Shown: piece by piece, positions 43,347-51,958 of the stretch
Layout: the number at the start of each line of letters is the position of its first letter
How positions within the stretch are numbered: position 1 is the stretch's first letter
NCBI RefSeq assembly: GCF_028736215.1
Contig: NZ_CP117883.1
Location: 5,580,001 to 5,644,000 of the forward strand
Direction of reading: 5' to 3'
Source of the DNA: Mucilaginibacter sp. KACC 22773
GTDB taxonomy: Bacteria > Bacteroidota > Bacteroidia > Sphingobacteriales > Sphingobacteriaceae
DNA: 64,000 bases
The notes under the pieces: model-generated
Databases searched by the model: none
Told to the model about the DNA's origin: nothing
The model's input: the letters and a program-made list of their open reading frames with translations, nothing else
Position numbers and translations under genes: made by a program

Positions 43347-44270
43347 TTATTTACTTTTTAAAATTATCTCCCGTGGCGGTATTGAATCGGGGAGCAAACC
43401 AGATCTCAATATGATCCGTTGCCCTACATCGCTACCTAAAAAGGTTGCAAAACCAATTGCTAAACCAATCTTACTCGAACTATTAACCAGGTACAATCCC
43501 CGGCTTAAAGGATACTGTTTTAAGACAAGCGATTCCTGTGAAGGTTTAAAGTATTGACCGGAATACTCCTTACTGGCCTCATCCTTAACACTAACTATTT
43601 TAACATTGTCCACATAAGCGGCAATATCCTTTCCCGGATCGTTCAGCCAGCTAAAACCTGTAATGCCAAGGGCGTCCGGGTGTTCGCTAACGTACTTTAT
43701 AACTTCTTTATTTGATTTAAGCGCGTAAATGTTTTTCTGCTTAAATTCCTTGTTACCCGAAAACTCCTTCAAATACCTTACCAAACTTGAGTTAGGGTTA
43801 TCAAAAACAATTGTTTTATTCGGATCACCTTGTCCGTTGAGCATTTTTTTCAAGATGCTTACTGTAATAGTAGTATCATTAGAAGCATGGTTTACAATTA
43901 ACGCCACGGCGTCAATTGCAAATCGTTGTACCTCAACACTCAAACCACGCTTTATCAGCACATTGCGTTCAACGGTATCCAAATTACGGGCCAATACAGC
44001 CATCCGCACGCTATCATTAAGCAACATATTAATGGCCTGGTTTTCTGATCTATACAAAAAAGTAGGGTTAGCATCAGCGTGCCTACTTTTAAATACATAT
44101 TCTTCCTGCTCAATAATTGGGGCAAATGATTCGTCCGCGGCAAATTGTGCTTTTCCCGAATCAAAAGTGTCGCTTCCTGAGTGAGTAGAACGATTAGGCT
44201 CACACGCCTGCAGCAACGCTGCTGCAAGAAACATAAAAAAAGCGCATTTTTTAGTGTACTTATTCATCAT
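43347..44270 (-). CDS. PstS-like periplasmic substrate-binding lipoprotein
   Basis: A 307-aa lipoprotein with lipobox LLQAC (Cys23 from the first Met). The body matches the PBP-like domain of phosphate-binding PstS proteins: FAIDAVALIVNHASNDTTI, VFDNPNSSLVRYL and DALGITGFSWLND. No pstC/A/B transport genes are near; instead it sits inside the TonB operon. It may act as a sensor or ligand-binding accessory rather than an ABC transporter component. Its start overlaps the preceding small gene by 11 nt (or 8 nt if the second ATG is used). Confidence 0.75.
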   Translation of the reverse strand: MMNKYTKKCAFFMFLAAALLQACEPNRSTHSGSDTFDSGKAQFAADESFAPIIEQEEYVFKSRHADANPTFLYRSENQAINMLLNDSVRMAVLARNLDTVERNVLIKRGLSVEVQRFAIDAVALIVNHASNDTTITVSILKKMLNGQGDPNKTIVFDNPNSSLVRYLKEFSGNKEFKQKNIYALKSNKEVIKYVSEHPDALGITGFSWLNDPGKDIAAYVDNVKIVSVKDEASKEYSGQYFKPSQESLVLKQYPLSRGLYLVNSSSKIGLAIGFATFLGSDVGQRIILRSGLLPDSIPPREIILKSK

Positions 44271-44490
44271 ACTTATCTTTTTTGAATACCCTTGAGAAAC
44301 GCAAAATAGCGTAGCCTATTATAAAGGCTCCAAAAAGTTTTCGCTGATATGGCTGTAATTGTAGTGGGAGTGCATCCCAAAACATAATCATCAAGCCTAA
44401 AACTATAAAACAAATAAATGCGGCTGTTCCTAAAATAAGCAAAAACCGCCTTTTGGGCGATTTTTGCTCTTTATTGAAATTAATTGACAT
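44260..44490 (-). CDS. Small two-span membrane protein in the TonB operon
   Basis: A 76-aa protein with a basic N-terminus (NKEQKSPKRR), two hydrophobic segments (about 15-38 and 48-63) and a charged end FKKDKYDE. I do not know a functional family. It lies 4 nt after tonB and overlaps the PstS-like gene by 11 nt, so it is tightly coupled to both. Confidence 0.7.
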   Translation of the reverse strand: MSINFNKEQKSPKRRFLLILGTAAFICFIVLGLMIMFWDALPLQLQPYQRKLFGAFIIGYAILRFSRVFKKDKYDE

Positions 44491-44494
44491 TATC

Positions 44495-45325
44495 CTAATT
44501 ATCGGCAGCTAATGCAAAGCTTACCGGTACGCTATATTGTACACGCACTGGCCTGCCATTCTGAATACCCGGCTTCCATTTCGGCGATGATTTCAACGCG
44601 CGAACAGCTTCCGCATCGGTACCAGGACTAAGGCTTCTTGAAACTTTGATATCAGTTAACGAGCCGTCACGTTCCACAACGAAGGTAAGAATTACACGTC
44701 CTTGTGTACCGTTTTCACGATCGACAGCAGGATAACGGATAGTTTTACTCAAGTAAGCAATAAATTTATCCTGGCCACCTGGAAACTCCGGTAAATTTTC
44801 AACAGATGCGAAGATCTTATTAGGGTCTTCCTCAACAACCTGTTTAATATCCGAGTTACCTACAGGCTCATCAATCCTGATCTCCTGGTTAGGATCGCCT
44901 TTCTGATCTTTCTGACCAGGGTCAGCTACCTGAAGTTCCTTCACAGTTGGCGGATCTTTTTCCTTAACCTCATTATCCGGTTTTACAATCGGAGGAGGGA
45001 AACGCACCTGGTCAACTTTTGGTTTCGGTGGTTCTGGCGGCGGCGGAGGTGGTTTTTTGGTTTGATCCACCGGTGGTGGCGGTAACAGCACTACGTCTGT
45101 TATCTTCACTTTGTCATCAGCTTTCGGGATAAGTCCCCTGATCTTCGCTATAATAGTAGGTGCAGAAACAACAAGCACGAAAAACACAATGGCGTAAATA
45201 AGCGCCCTTGATGTATTTTTTGAGTTATCCTTTCTAAGTTCATAAGCCCCGTAAGACTTATTCCTAAGATTAAAAACAACGTCGATCCATTTCTGATCTA
45301 ATATGTCTAATTTTGATCCAAACAT
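44495..45325 (-). CDS. tonB: Energy transducer TonB
   Basis: A 276-aa protein that couples the ExbBD proton motor to outer-membrane receptors. It has a cytoplasmic N-terminal part of about 40 residues with NLRNKSYGAYELRKD (a Bacteroidota TonB hallmark), a membrane span (about 43-60), a Pro-rich periplasmic spacer (PPPPPPEPPKPK region) and a C-terminal TonB domain (about 190-272: FIAYLSKTIRYPA, GRVILTFVVERDGSL, KWKPGIQNGRPV). It lies 39 nt after the second exbD. Confidence 0.95.
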   Translation of the reverse strand: MFGSKLDILDQKWIDVVFNLRNKSYGAYELRKDNSKNTSRALIYAIVFFVLVVSAPTIIAKIRGLIPKADDKVKITDVVLLPPPPVDQTKKPPPPPPEPPKPKVDQVRFPPPIVKPDNEVKEKDPPTVKELQVADPGQKDQKGDPNQEIRIDEPVGNSDIKQVVEEDPNKIFASVENLPEFPGGQDKFIAYLSKTIRYPAVDRENGTQGRVILTFVVERDGSLTDIKVSRSLSPGTDAEAVRALKSSPKWKPGIQNGRPVRVQYSVPVSFALAADN

Positions 45326-45364
45326 TTTTTGTCAGGCTTTAATAGTAATTAACGTTATTTATTA

Positions 45365-45910
45365 TTATTTGTTATCGTTGTAAATGTTCTCTCTTTTCAG
45401 CAACTCTACTTCGGGTGCTGTGATATCAACAATACCATACATTGTTATGTTAGTGATAGCCATCTCATCCAAAACACTTACCATGTTTTTGTATTTTGAT
45501 TTATCACTTGGTTTTATTACAACAAACATAACCTTACCCGTTTTTGCCTGTACATCTTTGCCTTTTTCAATTAACAACTTACGCAAGCCATCGGGCCGGT
45601 AATTGGTAACTTCAGGAGCCGATTTACCAGGTTCGCCCAGGTACCACTCCAGTTTGTCATCGCTACCTAATAAAAGGGTCAATGAACGTGAAGCGGCAAT
45701 TGGCAACTGATCTTTGGTCTTTTCATCTTTATCAGGCATTGCAAGGTCCATCGCTTTTGATTTGGCCAATGTAGTAGTCATGATAAAGAAGGTGATCAGC
45801 AAGAATGCAAGGTCAACCATCGCGGTTAAATCTACACGGGTTGATTGCTTTTTACTTCTAACCTTCCCGCCTTTATGTTTCCCTCCCCCGGAGGTGTCTA
45901 ATTCTGCCAT
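45365..45910 (-). CDS. exbD: ExbD/TolR biopolymer transport protein (second copy)
   Basis: A 181-aa protein with a Lys/Gly-rich N-terminus (GGGKHKGGKVRSKK), one membrane span containing the proton-relay Asp in LTAMVDLAFLLITFF (about residue 33), and a periplasmic domain. It lies 6 nt after the first exbD. Two different ExbD copies in tandem suggest a heteromeric motor. Confidence 0.93.
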   Translation of the reverse strand: MAELDTSGGGKHKGGKVRSKKQSTRVDLTAMVDLAFLLITFFIMTTTLAKSKAMDLAMPDKDEKTKDQLPIAASRSLTLLLGSDDKLEWYLGEPGKSAPEVTNYRPDGLRKLLIEKGKDVQAKTGKVMFVVIKPSDKSKYKNMVSVLDEMAITNITMYGIVDITAPEVELLKRENIYNDNK

Positions 45911-45916
45911 GATTCT

Positions 45917-46540
45917 TTATTTTTTTGGGGCAGTACCACCGCCACCAAGATCTGTTATTAAACTAAACTTGTTAACTTTTTGCTTTTGCAAAATACCTAC
46001 AACATCCTTAATAACCGGGTATTCTTCTTTGCTATCACCTTTAATTGCGATACGCATTTGCGTATTATGCAATGCAACAGTTGCTTTACGGGCTTCACGA
46101 ATCCAGTTAAATAATTCGTTACTCACAGAATCTCTTGGGATACCTGGTGCAACAAACTTCTTTTGCTGATCTGCAGATAAAGCAATAAACTGCTTTAACT
46201 GGCTCATAGGCACGCCTACAGAGGTGATTGTAGAAAACCTGTTTTGCTCCTCAGGGGTGAAAGTAATGTGATAAATATCACCCATTTGAGTTAAAAGCGC
46301 CTTGCGAATGTCAGTCCCTTCAACGCCGAAGAATGCTTTCTGAGACCCTACAGATACTGTCCCAAAATCCGACTCAGGCACAGGCTGCTGGATGGAAGAT
46401 TTCGGAATATCGATTGGAACCGGGTCTTCCGTTTTTGGTTTTGCAGTTAATATAAAGAAAGTTAGCAACAGGAACGCCACGTCGCACATGGCGGTCATGT
46501 CGATTGCTGTACTCTTTCTTGGAACTTTTATCCTTGCCAT
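45917..46540 (-). CDS. exbD: ExbD/TolR biopolymer transport protein (first copy)
   Basis: A 207-aa protein, one span with Asp19 in MTAMCDVAFLLLTFF, and a longer periplasmic part than the second copy (about residues 40-195), including a Gln/Ala-rich region. It lies 84 nt downstream of exbB. Confidence 0.93.
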   Translation of the reverse strand: MARIKVPRKSTAIDMTAMCDVAFLLLTFFILTAKPKTEDPVPIDIPKSSIQQPVPESDFGTVSVGSQKAFFGVEGTDIRKALLTQMGDIYHITFTPEEQNRFSTITSVGVPMSQLKQFIALSADQQKKFVAPGIPRDSVSNELFNWIREARKATVALHNTQMRIAIKGDSKEEYPVIKDVVGILQKQKVNKFSLITDLGGGGTAPKK

Positions 46541-46624
46541 ATTAAAATTTTTTAAAAATATATAGTGTATAATGTGTTTTAACGCTGCCGGCGTTAATTA
46601 CGCAGCAGATGCACTACTATATTT

Positions 46625-47461
46625 TTATTTGTTTTTATGTGACGAAGCAAATGTTTGCACGATGCTGAAACCAGTTTCGTCGATAGCGTAAGTCAGTTTA
46701 TCAATTTTTGACGTAAATACGTTGTACATGATAATTGAGATAGCTGAAGTACTGATACCAAATGCAGTGTTGATCAAAGCTTCAGAAATGTGAGCAGATA
46801 GTTCAACCTGGTTAGGCACACCTGAAGTTGCTAACGCCGAGAACGCACCAATCATACCCACAACCGTACCTAACAAACCTGTTAATGTACCGATAGATAC
46901 TAATGTTGCGATGATAGTTAAGTTTTGCTCCAACATAGGCATTTCTAAAGCTGTTGCTTCTTCGATGTCTTTTTGGATGGCTAAAGTTTTTTGGTCAACA
47001 TCAAGGTTTGGTTCTGCTTCCATTTCGCCATATTTTTTCAATGCCGATTTGATAACGTTTGCTACTGAACCTTTTTGTTTATCGCACTCAGCTGATGCTG
47101 CTGCAATGTTACCAGCGTTAAGGGCAGCCTGGATCTTTCTAACAAAAGAATCTACACTACCAGTACCTGATGCTTTACCAATTACCACAAAGCGCTCGAT
47201 AGAGAAAACAATAACCATTAATAAGAACGACATGATCAAAGGTACGATAACACCGCCTTTGTGAACTGTTCCATAAATGTTTGCAGGGTAACCATTAGCT
47301 ACATCACCACCTTTAAAGTTGCTTGGATCACCAAGTATAAATACGAAAATACAAATTGCTACTACCAGGCAAATTGGAATAGTTAAAGAAGCAAATATGC
47401 TTGATGCACTTGAGCTTTCTTTTTTAACAGGAGTAGTTGGTTTTGTTGGTGCGTTTGCCAT
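46625..47461 (-). CDS. exbB: ExbB/TolQ/MotA-type proton channel
   Basis: A 278-aa membrane protein with a first span near residues 26-46, a second near 70-90, and the paired C-terminal spans. The MotA/TolQ/ExbB domain includes GTLTGLLGTVVGMIGAFSALA (about 192-212) and EALINTAFGISTSAISI. It powers TonB with the ExbD proteins. A TAnnTTTG promoter box lies 73 bp upstream. Confidence 0.95.
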   Translation of the reverse strand: MANAPTKPTTPVKKESSSASSIFASLTIPICLVVAICIFVFILGDPSNFKGGDVANGYPANIYGTVHKGGVIVPLIMSFLLMVIVFSIERFVVIGKASGTGSVDSFVRKIQAALNAGNIAAASAECDKQKGSVANVIKSALKKYGEMEAEPNLDVDQKTLAIQKDIEEATALEMPMLEQNLTIIATLVSIGTLTGLLGTVVGMIGAFSALATSGVPNQVELSAHISEALINTAFGISTSAISIIMYNVFTSKIDKLTYAIDETGFSIVQTFASSHKNK

Positions 47462-47857
47462 TACTTTTAAATTTTTAGTTTTAGTTTTTGTTTATGTTAT
47501 AAGTTAGTTAAATGTGCTACTTAAATGCGAATAACAAAAATAGAATTTTATTGAAATAAAAAAACCATTTATATTATTCTTTACAATTTTTTAATACCAA
47601 ATTACATTTTGTGTGCAATTGGATATAAATAACGTAATACCGATAAATTATTGTGTGTTGCCACTACAATTATTTGCAATGAAAACCATTTTTTTTAATA
47701 TTATCAAGCAATAGTGATAAAATTTATGCTACTATTTCGTTACACACATGTTATGTGCTTTATTTGTTATGGTGCAATCACCGGTTTATAATGATGTTTT
47801 AGTGTATAAAATACGCTATGATACTGCTTAATGCATAGGCTATGAAGCACTTATAAA
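47462..47857 (-). promoter_or_regulatory. AT-rich spacer with the promoter of the exbB operon
   Basis: 396 bp without genes. On the minus strand TATTTTTG (47542-47535) fits TAnnTTTG with a T-run at the -33 position, predicting a leader of about 65 nt before exbB. The rest, including the 3' side of the SUI1-like gene, is very AT-rich; I see no terminator hairpin, repeat or RNA motif. Confidence 0.5.
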
Positions 47858-48193
47858 CTATCCGCCTGCTTTTTTTACTTTGTATCCGTCGGTTTGTAAG
47901 AGTATCAGTATTTTATCCCTGAAATCGCCTTGTATCAGTACTTCGCCATCTTTTACCGAACCGCCTACCCCGCATTTTGTTTTTAATTTTTTGCCAATGG
48001 CCTCCAAATCGGCATCTGTACCAATAAAGCCGCTTACCCTGGATACCAGTTTGCTGCCGCCTTTACGGTCAAGGTATATTTTGAGGTTTTGTTGTTGCGG
48101 AGGCAGCGTTTGCGCATTGGGCCCGCCATTCTCCTGGTATTCAAAATCGGGATCGGTTGAATAAACCACCCCTGTAAAATTCTTTTTTGCCAT
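47858..48193 (-). CDS. SUI1/YciH family translation factor-like protein
   Basis: A 111-aa protein with an eIF1/SUI1 domain (about residues 35-108): [17 protein letters not shown], then [26 protein letters not shown], the strongly conserved core of bacterial YciH. YciH may affect start-site fidelity of translation; the role in Bacteroidota is untested. It lies 5 nt after the lipid kinase gene. Confidence 0.9.
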   Translation of the reverse strand: MAKKNFTGVVYSTDPDFEYQENGGPNAQTLPPQQQNLKIYLDRKGGSKLVSRVSGFIGTDADLEAIGKKLKTKCGVGGSVKDGEVLIQGDFRDKILILLQTDGYKVKKAGG

Positions 48194-48198
48194 GATTA

Positions 48199-49086
48199 TT
48201 AATCTTTATAGCCTGCCCCTACAATAACTTTTAATGACTTTGGTTCTATATTAATATGTAAATCTGCCTGCATTACCTGTGGCTCGCCATCCAGATGTAT
48301 CGCGCCCGGGCCTACTCTTTTAATATGAATGTCCCTCCCCTTTATAATCTCAATATATGTCGACGCCTCAATTGTTTTCAGCATTAATCGCGCGCCAATC
48401 TCGGGCAGGCGCCAAGCCGGAAATTTGCTGATAATGCAAACATCCAGCAAACCATCCTGTACCGACGCCCCGGGAGCGATATGCACATCATTGCCCCATT
48501 GCGATGAATTGGCTATACTTATTATAAAAGCGTCGCGTTCATGTTTTTTGCCATCAATTTCAATCCAATACTTTTCAGGCCGGTAACTCATGATCTCCTG
48601 CATGGTTGATTTGATGTAGGTTAAAAAACCCCGCTTTTTGCCATGCGAAAATACTTCGGCTATATGGGCATCAAACCCCATGCCTGCCATATTAAAAAAA
48701 GGCTGGCCGTTCATCAAACCCGAATCGATGGTTTCAACCCTATAACCACCCAACGTTTTTATAGATGCCGCGGTATCCATAGGGATGCCCAAAAAGCGCG
48801 CAAGGCCATTACCCGAACCAAATGGCACAATACCCAACGCTGTAGTGCTGCCTACTATGGCCGACGAAATTTCGTTAACGGTACCATCCCCGCCCACAGC
48901 AGCTACAATATCAACTTTACCCGCAGCTTCCGCAGCTATTTGTTGTGCATGCGAAACACCATCGGTAAATATTATATGGTAATCAAATACATTTTTGTCA
49001 AGATGTTGATCAATCAGCTCCGGCACACGATCCTTCTTTTTGCCCCCTGCTATGGGGTTTATTATAAACAACGCTTTACGTTTCAA
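48199..49086 (-). CDS. Diacylglycerol/lipid kinase family protein (YegS/DgkB type)
   Basis: A 295-aa soluble kinase. The nucleotide-binding motif GGDGTVNEI (about 65-73), [15 protein letters not shown] (about 94-108) and [14 protein letters not shown] at the very N-terminus are diagnostic. It probably phosphorylates diacylglycerol or a related lipid. The only start giving the full N-terminal strand is a TTG codon (49086-49084), two codons before the conserved KALFIINP; no ATG is available upstream in frame. Confidence 0.88.
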   Translation of the reverse strand: MKRKALFIINPIAGGKKKDRVPELIDQHLDKNVFDYHIIFTDGVSHAQQIAAEAAGKVDIVAAVGGDGTVNEISSAIVGSTTALGIVPFGSGNGLARFLGIPMDTAASIKTLGGYRVETIDSGLMNGQPFFNMAGMGFDAHIAEVFSHGKKRGFLTYIKSTMQEIMSYRPEKYWIEIDGKKHERDAFIISIANSSQWGNDVHIAPGASVQDGLLDVCIISKFPAWRLPEIGARLMLKTIEASTYIEIIKGRDIHIKRVGPGAIHLDGEPQVMQADLHINIEPKSLKVIVGAGYKD

Positions 49087-49123
49087 TTATCTGTATTATT
49101 TAAAGTATCAAAAGTAAATGTAT

Positions 49124-49154
49124 TTTCGGCTTTGTAAAATTTGTTTTATTTTTG
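49124..49154 (+). promoter_or_regulatory. Promoter of metK
   Basis: TATTTTTG at 49147-49154 fits TAnnTTTG and has TTT at 49124-49126 with 20-bp spacing. Transcription should begin near 49160, right before the SAM-II aptamer, giving a leader of about 145 nt. Confidence 0.6.
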
Positions 49155-49159
49155 CCACC

Positions 49160-49232
49160 CGAAAGTGGACTGATTTAACACCCTTTATCGAAAGGAAAGG
49201 ATTGCAACCACGTAAAAAAGTGCTAATACCCA
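49160..49232 (+). ncRNA. SAM-II riboswitch with an enlarged loop
   Basis: The conserved SAM-II parts occur in order. P1 5' arm GTGG (49165-49168) is followed by CTGATTTAAC (49170-49179). After an insert come ATTGCAA (49201-49207), P1 3' arm CCAC (49208-49211), and AAAGTGCTAAT (49217-49226), the J region ending in the GCTAA core. The known SAM-II RNA has TGATTTAAC, TTGCAA and GCTAAA in the same places. Here about 20 extra nucleotides in loop 1 include a CCTTT-ATCG-AAAGG hairpin (49182-49195). Position before metK fits SAM-dependent repression. Confidence 0.85.
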
Positions 49233-49327
49233 TGCTTCTTTTTACTACGATCCCTCATAAATCCCCCGCTCGGCTGTTTCACATTAATTGTATAAAAAGT
49301 TTATATGCCATATTTATTTACCTCTGA
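49232..49327 (+). other. Upstream ORF overlapping the metK start
   Basis: An ATG at 49232 directly after the aptamer opens a 31-codon frame (start MLLFTTIPHK) that is out of frame with metK and stops at 49327, 23 nt inside metK. It could be chance, but ribosomes entering here would cross the metK start. Confidence 0.3.
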
Positions 49328-50555
49328 ATCCGTATCAGAAGGACATCCGGATAAAGTTGCTGATCAGATCTCAGACGCGTTGATTGATCATTTTTTAGCA
49401 TTCGACCCTAACTCAAAAGTAGCCTGCGAAACACTGGTAACTACCGGGCAGGTAATTTTAGCCGGCGAAGTTAAATCAAAAGCCTATTTAGATGTACAGA
49501 AAATAGCCCGCGAGGTAATTAATAAAATTGGTTACACCAAAGGCGAATACATGTTTGATGGCAGTTCATGCGGTGTACTATCGGCAATTCACGAGCAATC
49601 GCCGGATATTAACCAGGGTGTTGAACGCAAAGCGCCCGAAGAACAAGGCGCCGGCGACCAGGGTATGATGTTTGGCTATGCCACCAACGAAACTGAGAAC
49701 TATATGCCACTGGCATTGGATATTGCCCATGCTTTATTAATAGAGCTTGCTGCCATCCGCCGGGAAAACAATGAGATCAAATACCTTCGTCCGGATGCAA
49801 AATCGCAGGTTACGCTGGAGTATAGTGATGACAACCAGCCACAGCGTATTGATGCCATTGTAATATCAACCCAACATGATGATTTTGACGAGGAGGCGGC
49901 TATGCTGGCCAAAATCAGTTTGGATATTATCAGCATCCTTATCCCTCGTGTTAAAGCAAAGTATCCAAAATACGCTCACTTTTTTAACGATCAGATTAAA
50001 TACCATATTAACCCGACCGGTAAATTTGTTATAGGCGGCCCACATGGTGATACCGGCTTAACCGGCCGTAAAATTATTGTGGATACCTATGGTGGCAAAG
50101 GCGCACACGGTGGCGGGGCTTTTTCTGGCAAAGATCCATCAAAGGTCGATCGCTCTGCTGCGTATGCAACCCGCCATATAGCCAAAAACCTGGTAGCTGC
50201 CGGCGTTTGCAGCGAGGTTTTGGTACAGGTATCATACGCCATTGGCGTTGCCCAGCCAATGGGTATTTACGTAAACACTTACGGCACTGCAAAAGTTGCT
50301 TTACACGATGGCGAAATTGCTAAAAAGGTAGAAGAGGTATTTAATATGACCCCATATGCCATTGAAACCCGCTTTAAACTGCGCAACCCTATTTATAGCG
50401 AAACTGCAGCTTATGGCCACTTTGGTAAACCCAACGAAACGGTAACAAAAACTTTTATTGCCCATGATGGTAGCCAGCTACTGCGCGAAGTAGAGCTTTT
50501 TACCTGGGAAAAGCTGGATTACGTTGACAAAGTGAAAGCCGCTTTTGGCCTGTAA
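49305..50555 (+). CDS. metK: S-adenosylmethionine synthetase
   Basis: A 416-aa cytoplasmic enzyme making SAM from methionine and ATP. The N-terminal [13 protein letters not shown] (about 13-25) with the ATP-binding His14, the [12 protein letters not shown] loop, and the P-loop-like [19 protein letters not shown] are all present. It is preceded by a SAM-II riboswitch (feedback control by its product) and followed by a strong intrinsic terminator, so it is a single-gene unit. Confidence 0.97.
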   Translation: MPYLFTSESVSEGHPDKVADQISDALIDHFLAFDPNSKVACETLVTTGQVILAGEVKSKAYLDVQKIAREVINKIGYTKGEYMFDGSSCGVLSAIHEQSPDINQGVERKAPEEQGAGDQGMMFGYATNETENYMPLALDIAHALLIELAAIRRENNEIKYLRPDAKSQVTLEYSDDNQPQRIDAIVISTQHDDFDEEAAMLAKISLDIISILIPRVKAKYPKYAHFFNDQIKYHINPTGKFVIGGPHGDTGLTGRKIIVDTYGGKGAHGGGAFSGKDPSKVDRSAAYATRHIAKNLVAAGVCSEVLVQVSYAIGVAQPMGIYVNTYGTAKVALHDGEIAKKVEEVFNMTPYAIETRFKLRNPIYSETAAYGHFGKPNETVTKTFIAHDGSQLLREVELFTWEKLDYVDKVKAAFGL

Positions 50556-50577
50556 TCTTTTAAATAAAATTTAAAGT

Positions 50578-50611
50578 AAAAGAGCGACTGGTGTAAACAG
50601 GTCGCTCTTTT
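50578..50611 (+). terminator. Terminator of metK
   Basis: AAAAGAGCGAC and GTCGCTCTTTT form a perfect 11-bp stem with a 12-nt loop, followed by TGTTTTT, 22 nt after the stop codon. Confidence 0.9.
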
Positions 50612-50721
50612 GTTTTTAAGCCCGGGGATAAGTGTAGCCAAAACCTCCGGGTACATTTTCTTTTCCGGTATCCAACATTTCTACAGAATCAATCCGGTAG
50701 ATTGCATCAAATCAATTAATC

Positions 50722-51759
50722 ATGAAAAGCGCTAAACTCATACTTGGATTGGCCTTTATGGCTATTTTTATATTAGCTAAACCAATTTATGCCCAGGCCC
50801 AGCAAAAAACAGGCTTACATATGTTAAAAAGCTTCCCGATAAAAAGCACGGGGGGTTGGGATTATATTACGGTTGACGGGGCCAATAAACTCATCTATAC
50901 GTCGCACGGCAACCAGGTAAATATATTATCAACCAGCGGCGATTCTGTAAGTTATATCCCCAATACACCCAGCGTACATGGAATAGCTTTGGTACATGCT
51001 TTAAATAAAGGCTACATCAGCGCCGGCCGTGTTAATAAAGTGATTGTTTTTGATTTAACCACCTTTAAAGTTTTGGGCGAAATTGCCGTTGGCACCAATC
51101 CCGATGCTATATTTTATGAGCCTTTTGCAAAAAAGGTATATACTTTTAATGGCCGAAGTAAAGATGCCTCGGTGATTGATGTGGCTACCGATAAGGTGAT
51201 TGCTACCATCCCGCTGGACGCGAAGCCAGAAACGGGCGTTTCTGACGGCAAAGGAAAAGTATTTGTAAATGCCGAAACTACTAACGAGGTGGTTGTTATT
51301 AACGCCACTACCTTAAAAGTAGAAGCCCGTTATAAAATTGAAGGCGGCGATGAACCGTCGGGTTTAGATATCGATCGTGCTACCAATCGCCTGTTTATTG
51401 GCTGCGGTGGTAACAGCACCATGGTGGTAATGGACGCCGCCAATGGTAAAAACTTAGCCAAATTCCCGATAGGCGGTTGCGACGGGCTGGTGTTTGATCC
51501 TAAACTAAAATTAGCCTATGCCTCAAACGGCGAAGGAACCATCAGCGTGGTAAAAGAGCTTAGCGCCGATAAATTTGAATTTGTCGAAAACATCCCGACC
51601 GAACCCAGCGCCCGTACTATCGGCATCGACTTGCTTACTCATAAACTATACCTGCCCGCAGCTAAAACCGAACCTGGTGTGGTAACGGCCGAAAATCCTA
51701 AACCCCGCCCAAAACAGGTGCCTGGGTCATTTCATATTATTGAGGTTGGCAAAAATTGA
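50722..51759 (+). CDS. YncE-family beta-propeller protein, exported
   Basis: A 345-aa protein with a signal peptide (cleavage after IYA, residue 24). The mature part has repeated four-stranded blades of the YncE/YVTN type, with recurring units such as GVSDGKGKVFVNAETTNEVVVINATTLKV and IDRATNRLFIGCGG. Such propellers bind DNA, metals or proteins in the periplasm; the ligand is unknown. It is transcribed alone between the metK terminator and a weak heptad array. Confidence 0.8.
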   Translation: MKSAKLILGLAFMAIFILAKPIYAQAQQKTGLHMLKSFPIKSTGGWDYITVDGANKLIYTSHGNQVNILSTSGDSVSYIPNTPSVHGIALVHALNKGYISAGRVNKVIVFDLTTFKVLGEIAVGTNPDAIFYEPFAKKVYTFNGRSKDASVIDVATDKVIATIPLDAKPETGVSDGKGKVFVNAETTNEVVVINATTLKVEARYKIEGGDEPSGLDIDRATNRLFIGCGGNSTMVVMDAANGKNLAKFPIGGCDGLVFDPKLKLAYASNGEGTISVVKELSADKFEFVENIPTEPSARTIGIDLLTHKLYLPAAKTEPGVVTAENPKPRPKQVPGSFHIIEVGKN

Positions 51760-51764
51760 TTTTT

Positions 51765-51806
51765 AGAAACAAGGAGCAAAGAATTTTAGATAAAGGATAA
51801 GATCAA
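51765..51806. repeat. Weak 7-bp-period array after the YncE-like gene
   Basis: Six degenerate heptads starting 5 nt after the stop codon (AGAAACA, AGGAGCA, AAGAATT, TTAGATA, AAGGATA, AGATCAA). The period is visible mainly in the conserved A and G positions; no two units are identical. Confidence 0.35.
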
Positions 51807-51835
51807 ACACAGGACGGAGCACTCATTAATTATGT

Positions 51836-51856
51836 GCCGCATCCGGCGTTTGCGGC
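51836..51856 (+). other. GC-rich hairpin in the spacer before the SRPBCC gene
   Basis: GCCGCA and TGCGGC form a perfect 6-bp stem with a 9-nt loop, about 77 nt after the YncE-like gene. No T-run follows directly. The rest of the 199-bp spacer 51760-51958 shows nothing but the weak heptad array. Confidence 0.4.
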
Positions 51857-51958
51857 TTAAAGCTTGCTACTGTCTGTATTACCACCGTAGTTTGTCGCTT
51901 TTTGCCCTTTTTAATCAGCCGGGCGTTAACCATTTTTGTGTTATCAAAACATACAATA

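Noticed and set aside
43347-44270. High-affinity phosphate ABC transporter
   Set aside because: Only the binding-protein-like gene is present; pstC, pstA and pstB are absent and the context is a TonB operon.
49165-49245. SAM-I (S-box) riboswitch remnant before metK
   Set aside because: The GCAACC and GTGCTAA parts first suggested a degenerate S-box, but the upstream CTGATTTAAC segment and the GTGG/CCAC pairing fit SAM-II much better.
51902-51958. Extended start for the SRPBCC protein
   Set aside because: The 19 upstream residues do not fit the fold, which begins at MENITFNVEI.
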